A model generated the notes under the pieces. That model was not told the DNA's origin. It was given only the letters and a program-made list of their open reading frames with translations, and made no database searches. 50,765 nucleotides of DNA from Rhizobium mesosinicum. Lineage in GTDB: Bacteria; Pseudomonadota; Alphaproteobacteria; Rhizobiales; Rhizobiaceae. How positions within the stretch are numbered: position 1 is the stretch's first letter; every line of letters begins with the position of its first letter. This document shows, in pieces, positions 47,007-50,765 of the stretch. The position numbers and the translations under genes are program-made. The DNA is taken from assembly GCF_019511345.1 (NCBI RefSeq), contig NZ_JAEUAK010000018.1, forward strand, positions 1 through 50,765. Reading direction: 5' to 3'.

Positions 47007-47575
47007 TGTCTCACGTTGCGTTCGGAGCCCCCTCATCCGACCCTTCGGGCCACCTTCTCCCCGCTGGGGAGAAGGGGACGGTGAACGTCGCCGCTCCCCC
47101 CTTCTCCCCTCGGGGAGAAGGTGCCCGAAGGGCGGATGAGGGTGCTTCGGGCGCAACGAAAACCATTAAACAAGATATCCGCAAACACCGCGCCGATAAG
47201 ACCCGACAGGCCCGTCAACTCCGCCGCGACGAGACTGAGGAAGAATATTACCTCTGGAGCGACCTGCGTGCCCGCCGCCTGAACGGCCACAAATTCACGC
47301 GACAAGTTCCGCTCGGTCCATTCATCGTCGATTTCCTTTGTCGCGACGCACGCTTGGTTGTTGAAATCGACGGCTTCCAGCATGCCGAAAGCACCACCGA
47401 TAGACGCCGAACCGAATGGCTCAACGCAAACGGCTATTCGGTCCTGCGCTTCTGGAACCAGGAAATCTCGCGCGAACGCCGCTCGGTCCTAGAAACGATT
47501 CTGGTTGCCATCGAGGGCCGTCTCGAATTCAGCACCCAATTGCGAAGCTTTTATTCGCCTGCCGAACAACGATAA
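47006..47575 (+). CDS. DUF559 endonuclease-like protein with repeat-encoded N-terminus
   Basis: 189 residues from the ATG at 47006, which overlaps the amidohydrolase stop (TGATG). Residues 10-50 (SSDPSGHLLPAGEKG, then PPFSPRGEGARRADEG) come from a RIME-like repeat. The DUF559 domain follows from about residue 60: RQARQLRRDETEEEYYLWSD, GHKFTRQVPLGPFIVDFLCR, ARLVVEIDGFQHAESTTDRR and TEWLNANGYSVLRFWNQEIS. The D-X-n-E-x-D core (VDF...VEIDG) is that of Vsr/PD-(D/E)XK-like nucleases. The real start could lie within the repeat at a GTG. It interrupts the pyrimidine genes and was probably inserted together with the repeat. Confidence 0.8.
   Translation: MSHVAFGAPSSDPSGHLLPAGEKGTVNVAAPPFSPRGEGARRADEGASGATKTIKQDIRKHRADKTRQARQLRRDETEEEYYLWSDLRARRLNGHKFTRQVPLGPFIVDFLCRDARLVVEIDGFQHAESTTDRRRTEWLNANGYSVLRFWNQEISRERRSVLETILVAIEGRLEFSTQLRSFYSPAEQR
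47028..47142. repeat. Complete RIME-like element (inverted pair)
   Basis: Two half units face each other: CCCTCATCCGACCCTTCGGG with hairpin CCTTCTCCCC/GGGGAGAAGG, a spacer, then CCTTCTCCCC/GGGGAGAAGG and GTGCCCGAAGGGCGGATGAG. About 115 bases, the size and build expected of a RIME1 element with two palindromes. It lies entirely inside the reading frame of the DUF559 gene. Confidence 0.85.
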
Positions 47576-47591
47576 AGAATAGGGAACGATC

Positions 47592-49046
47592 ATGACCACA
47601 GTCATCAAGAACGGCACCATCGTCACGGCCGACCTCACCTATAAGGCGGATGTGAAGATCGACGGCGGCAAGATCGTCGAGATCGGCCCGAACCTCTCCG
47701 GCGACGAAGTGCTTGATGCCACAGGCTGTTTCATCATGCCCGGCGGCATCGATCCGCATACCCATCTCGAAATGCCTTTCATGGGCACCTATTCCTCCGA
47801 CGATTTCGAAAGCGGCACGCGCGCGGCGCTCGCCGGCGGAACGACCATGGTCGTCGATTTCGCTCTTCCCTCGCCCGGCCAGTCGCTGCTTGAGGCGCTG
47901 ACCATGTGGGACAACAAGTCGACCCGCGCCAACTGCGATTATTCCTTCCACATGGCGATCACCTGGTGGGGCGAGCAGGTCTTCAACGAGATGAAGACGA
48001 TCGTTCAGGACAAGGGCATCAACACCTTCAAGCACTTCATGGCCTATAAGGGCGCGCTGATGGTGAACGACGACGAAATGTTCGCCTCCTTCCAGCGCTG
48101 CGCCGAGCTTGGTGCTTTGCCGCTGGTGCACGCCGAAAACGGTGATGTCGTCGCCTCACTGTCGGCCAAGCTGCTGTCGGAAGGCAATAACGGTCCCGAG
48201 GCGCATGCCTATTCGCGCCCGGCCGAAGTCGAGGGCGAGGCGACCAACCGCGCCATCATGATTGCCGATATGGCCGGCTGCCCTGTCTATATCGTCCACA
48301 CCTCCTGCGAACAGGCACATGAAGCGATCCGCCGCGCCCGCCAGAAGGGAATCCGCGCTTATGGCGAGCCGCTGATCCAGCACCTGACGCTCGATGAGAC
48401 CGAATATTTCAACAAGGACTGGGACCATGCCGCCCGCCGCGTCATGTCGCCGCCCTTCCGCAACAAGCAGCATCAGGACAGCCTCTGGGCCGGCCTCGCC
48501 TCCGGTTCGCTGCAGGTGGTGGCGACCGATCACTGCGCCTTCACCACGGCGCAAAAGCGCTTCGGCGTCGGCGATTTCACCAAGATCCCCAACGGCACCG
48601 GCGGCCTCGAAGACCGCATGCCGATGCTCTGGACGTATGGCGTCAATACCGGGCGCCTCACGATGAACGAATTCGTCGCCGTCACCTCGACCAACATCGC
48701 CAAGATCCTCAACATCTATCCGAAGAAGGGCGCCATCCTCGTCGGCGCCGATGCCGATCTCGTCGTCTGGGATCCGAAACGCTCCAAGACCATTTCATCG
48801 AAGACCCAGCAATCGGCAATCGATTACAACGTCTTCGAAGGCAAGGAAGTGACCGGCCTGCCGCGCTACACGCTGACGCGCGGCGTCGTGGCAGTCGAGG
48901 AAGACACGATCAAGACCCGGTCGGGCCACGGCGAATTCGTCAGGCGCGAGCCGGTCACCGCGGTCAGCAAGGCGCTCTCGACCTGGAAGGAGATCACCGC
49001 TCCACGCAAGGTCGAACGCACGGGCATCCCGGCAAGCGGGGTGTGA
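47592..49046 (+). CDS. Dihydropyrimidinase (D-hydantoinase)
   Basis: 484 residues. The amidohydrolase barrel shows the metal ligands His-X-His in GGIDPHTHLEMPFMGTYSSD, the carbamylated Lys in FKHFMAYKGALMVND, later His in VHAENGD and YIVHTSCEQA, and the catalytic Asp in VVATDHCAFT. The enzyme opens dihydrouracil or dihydrothymine, the second step of reductive pyrimidine catabolism. It starts 16 bases after the DUF559 gene with AGGGAA before the ATG, so it is probably read from the amidohydrolase promoter. Confidence 0.94.
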   Translation: MTTVIKNGTIVTADLTYKADVKIDGGKIVEIGPNLSGDEVLDATGCFIMPGGIDPHTHLEMPFMGTYSSDDFESGTRAALAGGTTMVVDFALPSPGQSLLEALTMWDNKSTRANCDYSFHMAITWWGEQVFNEMKTIVQDKGINTFKHFMAYKGALMVNDDEMFASFQRCAELGALPLVHAENGDVVASLSAKLLSEGNNGPEAHAYSRPAEVEGEATNRAIMIADMAGCPVYIVHTSCEQAHEAIRRARQKGIRAYGEPLIQHLTLDETEYFNKDWDHAARRVMSPPFRNKQHQDSLWAGLASGSLQVVATDHCAFTTAQKRFGVGDFTKIPNGTGGLEDRMPMLWTYGVNTGRLTMNEFVAVTSTNIAKILNIYPKKGAILVGADADLVVWDPKRSKTISSKTQQSAIDYNVFEGKEVTGLPRYTLTRGVVAVEEDTIKTRSGHGEFVRREPVTAVSKALSTWKEITAPRKVERTGIPASGV

Positions 49047-49051
49047 TATAA

Positions 49052-49429
49052 ATGCGCGGCCATCTGCTTCTGCCGATTGTCTTCCTGGCCGCGCTTTCCA
49101 CCGCGGCGAATGCTGACACGCTGCCCATCAAGGGCAGCTACGGCAACAAGGATGGCTGCGCCTACGCCAAGAGCGGCGAAAGCACAGGTTCGGACAACTT
49201 CTTCCTGCTGACTTCCGAGGGCATCACCACGGCTGCCTCTTACTGCGAAATCAAGAAAGTCCTGAAAACCGAAGGCAAGGATTTCACCGCCACGGTCGCT
49301 TGCCAGGCCGAGGGCGAAGAGAGCAGTAACGACGACACCGTGAAGATCACATCAGGGCCTAAAGGCTATACGATCGGATTCGTGGCCGATGCCGCAATCA
49401 AGTGGGGGCCGCTGCCGCTATGCAAATAG
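49052..49429 (+). CDS. Small exported protein with four cysteines
   Basis: 125 residues, starting five bases after the dihydropyrimidinase stop. Signal peptide HLLLPIVFLAALSTAANA, then a domain with Cys in KDGCAYAKSGE, ASYCEIKK, VACQAEGE and the C-terminal LCK, which can form two disulphides. No family recognised. Its place as the last gene of the pyrimidine transcript may be incidental. Confidence 0.72.
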   Translation: MRGHLLLPIVFLAALSTAANADTLPIKGSYGNKDGCAYAKSGESTGSDNFFLLTSEGITTAASYCEIKKVLKTEGKDFTATVACQAEGEESSNDDTVKITSGPKGYTIGFVADAAIKWGPLPLCK

Positions 49430-49431
49430 CC

Positions 49432-49845
49432 TCACGCCGGCACCAAGGCATCCAGCTCCGGCAGCAGGACGACGCTCTCCTGCTCGTTCGGGTCGGTGCG
49501 GGCAATGATCGCCGTGCAGGGTGTGCTGCTGAGGTTCGCCGGAAGATGCGGCACCCCGGCCGGAATGTAGAAGAGCTCGCCGGCACGCAGGACCACATGG
49601 TTCTCCAGCTTGTCGCCGTACCAGGTATGCGCCTCGCCGGAGAGCATGTAGATTGCCGTTTCATGCGCCTCGTGCAGATGCGCCTTGGCGCGCACGCCGG
49701 GCGGGATCGTCAAAAGATGCATGCAGATGCCCGTCGCGCCGACCGTCTCGGCCGCGATGCCCTGGAAATAGCTGAGCCCCTGCTTGCCGTCATAGGTGTG
49801 GTTGGGGCGAACAATGTGGCAGGTGGGCTTTGATTTTGCGTCCAT
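49432..49845 (-). CDS. Cupin-domain protein
   Basis: 137 residues with GGAGG before its ATG. The cupin motifs are VRAKAHLHEAHETAIYMLSG (two His, Glu) and ELFYIPAGVPHLPANLS (third His). The barrel is single and cytoplasmic. Function unknown; cupins next to pyrimidine or ureide genes often act on ring-opened products, but that is a guess. Convergent with the exported protein gene and divergent from the ABC transporter gene. Confidence 0.82.
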   Translation of the reverse strand: MDAKSKPTCHIVRPNHTYDGKQGLSYFQGIAAETVGATGICMHLLTIPPGVRAKAHLHEAHETAIYMLSGEAHTWYGDKLENHVVLRAGELFYIPAGVPHLPANLSSTPCTAIIARTDPNEQESVVLLPELDALVPA

Positions 49846-49939
49846 CCTTTTCCTCCAAGGACTGTGCTGCCGGAAAGGCCGGCGGTAATGATATCATGGA
49901 AAACCGCGACGGCGCGGCGAAAACAAGACTGGTTTATTG

Positions 49940-50722
49940 ATGCAAGCACCCTCCGTCGTATCCGCCAAGGATCTCTGTCTCAGCTACCAGACGAATGACG
50001 GCGCGGTGCATGCGCTTGCTGATGTCAATCTCGATATCCGCAGGGGCGAATTCGTCTCCTTCATCGGCCCTTCCGGCTGCGGCAAGACGACGTTCCTGCG
50101 CGTCATCGCCGATCTCGAGCGCAAGACCTCCGGCGACATTGCCGTCAACGGCATGACGCCGGATGAAGCCCGCAAGGCCCGTGCCTACGGCTACGTCTTC
50201 CAGGCACCCGCCCTTTATCCCTGGCGCACGATTGAAAAGAATATCGCCCTGCCGCTGGAGATCATGGGTTATCCGAAGCACGAGCAGAAGAAACGCATCG
50301 CTGGAGCACTCGACCTCGTCGAACTCACAGGCTTCGACAAGAAATTCCCCTGGCAACTGTCAGGCGGCATGCAACAGCGCGCCTCGATCGCCCGCGCCCT
50401 TGCCTTCGACGCCGACCTGCTTTTGATGGACGAACCCTTCGGCGCGCTCGACGAAATCGTCCGCGATCACCTCAACGCCGCCCTTCTGAAACTCTGGGCG
50501 CGAACCAATAAGACGATCTGCTTCGTCACCCATTCCATCCCGGAAGCCGTCTACCTCTCCACCAAGATCGTCGTCATGTCGCCGCGGCCCGGCCGCGTGA
50601 CCGATGTGATCGACTCGACATTGCCGAACGAGCGCCCGCTCGATATCCGCGAAACTCCGGAATTCCTGGAAATCGCCCATCGCGTCCGCGAAGGGCTGAG
50701 GGCGGGGCATAGTTATGAATAG
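49940..50722 (+). CDS. ABC importer ATPase, NitT/TauT family
   Basis: 260 residues from the ATG at 49940 (a TTG three bases earlier is in frame). Walker A GPSGCGKTT, Q-loop YVFQAPALYPWRTI, signature LSGGMQQRASIARAL, Walker B LLLMDEPFGALDE and H-loop FVTHSIPEAVYL are all present. It resembles SsuB/TauB/ThiZ-type ATPases that import sulphonates, nitrate or pyrimidines. Close to the pyrimidine catabolic genes, a role in taking up pyrimidines or a related compound is likely. The next gene starts before its stop. Confidence 0.9.
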   Translation: MQAPSVVSAKDLCLSYQTNDGAVHALADVNLDIRRGEFVSFIGPSGCGKTTFLRVIADLERKTSGDIAVNGMTPDEARKARAYGYVFQAPALYPWRTIEKNIALPLEIMGYPKHEQKKRIAGALDLVELTGFDKKFPWQLSGGMQQRASIARALAFDADLLLMDEPFGALDEIVRDHLNAALLKLWARTNKTICFVTHSIPEAVYLSTKIVVMSPRPGRVTDVIDSTLPNERPLDIRETPEFLEIAHRVREGLRAGHSYE

Positions 50723-50765
50723 TAGTTTGAGTGTTCTCAGCTTGGCAAAGGCCCCTCCCCAACCC
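50715..50765 (+). CDS. Start of the next ABC transporter gene (partial)
   Basis: An ATG at 50715 overlaps the ATPase stop by eight bases and stays open to the end of the window (MNSSLSVLSLAKAPPQP). By position it would be the permease subunit, but the visible residues are too few to say. Confidence 0.4.
   Translation, partial: MNSSLSVLSLAKAPPQP

Noticed and set aside
46185..47156. Minus-strand open frame of 323 codons starting in the RIME element
   Set aside because: Its start is repeat sequence and the rest is antisense to the amidohydrolase.
1..50765. CRISPR arrays, rRNA, tRNA or complete insertion sequences
   Set aside because: None was recognised: no regularly spaced direct repeats of CRISPR length, no tRNA or rRNA sequence patterns and no transposase gene.

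Overview
The window looks like chromosomal DNA of a fast-growing Rhizobium, probably of the R. etli / leguminosarum / phaseoli group. The reasons are high GC content, an hmuPSTUV haem-uptake operon near tonB, a phyR / nepR-ecfG general stress locus with an HWE kinase, a DUF982 protein, and two families of dispersed palindromic repeats of the kind known from rhizobial intergenic regions. No rRNA, tRNA, CRISPR array or complete transposon was seen.

Layout. 0-0.6 kb: a DUF982 gene, then a non-coding stretch packed with GTAAGY hexamers. 0.7-4.5 kb: a LysR regulator with a divergent unknown gene, then a small phage-satellite-like remnant (AlpA-type regulator, VapE-type ATPase). 4.5-7.4 kb: an Hsp20 gene behind a probable ROSE RNA thermometer and RpoH-type promoter, small unknown genes, a P-loop kinase-like protein and a methyltransferase. 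7.5-13 kb: two SDR enzymes, an L,D-transpeptidase lipoprotein, a 40-residue lipoprotein, an ICMT-like membrane methyltransferase and a stand-alone E2-type acyltransferase. 13.1-18.8 kb: a CecR-like TetR regulator and a ybhGFSR-type ABC exporter operon. 19-26.5 kb: a DUF1236 protein, an Rrf2 / NAD(P)-binding / cupin operon with a clear operator, an Asp/Asn beta-hydroxylase-like protein, a ThuA / Gfo-Idh-MocA pair, a TetR-SMR efflux pair, and a group II truncated haemoglobin with a DUF423 protein.

26.6-33.9 kb is an iron/haem region. It holds an IsdG/HmuQ-type haem oxygenase operon headed by a DUF2325 gene, a TonB-family protein, a secreted unknown protein, and hmuPSTUV. TGA-N9-TCA boxes (the IRO/RirA pattern) lie ahead of both the DUF2325-hmuQ operon and hmuP. 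33.9-38 kb is the general stress response core: an ElaB/YqjD-like protein and holin-like protein, ecfG, nepR, phyR and an HWE kinase. GGAAC-N16-CGTT promoters recur here and also precede the distant DUF1236 gene, so a local EcfG regulon can be read directly from the sequence.

38.4-50.8 kb is built around reductive pyrimidine catabolism. It contains preT-preA, a RutR-like TetR, an M20-type N-carbamoyl amidohydrolase, a dihydropyrimidinase and the start of a NitT/TauT-type ABC importer. A RutR-like box and a sigma-54-like promoter precede the amidohydrolase. Unrelated genes are interleaved: a GlxA-type AraC regulator, a rhodanese, an MDR oxidoreductase with a LysR regulator, and a DUF559 nuclease-like gene whose N-terminus is read out of a repeat element.

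The most interesting threads are repeats that have become coding sequence at three places, the EcfG promoter set, the haem-oxygenase operon with two uncharacterised partners, and the GTAAGY array. All calls rest on reading the sequence alone; no database search was made.
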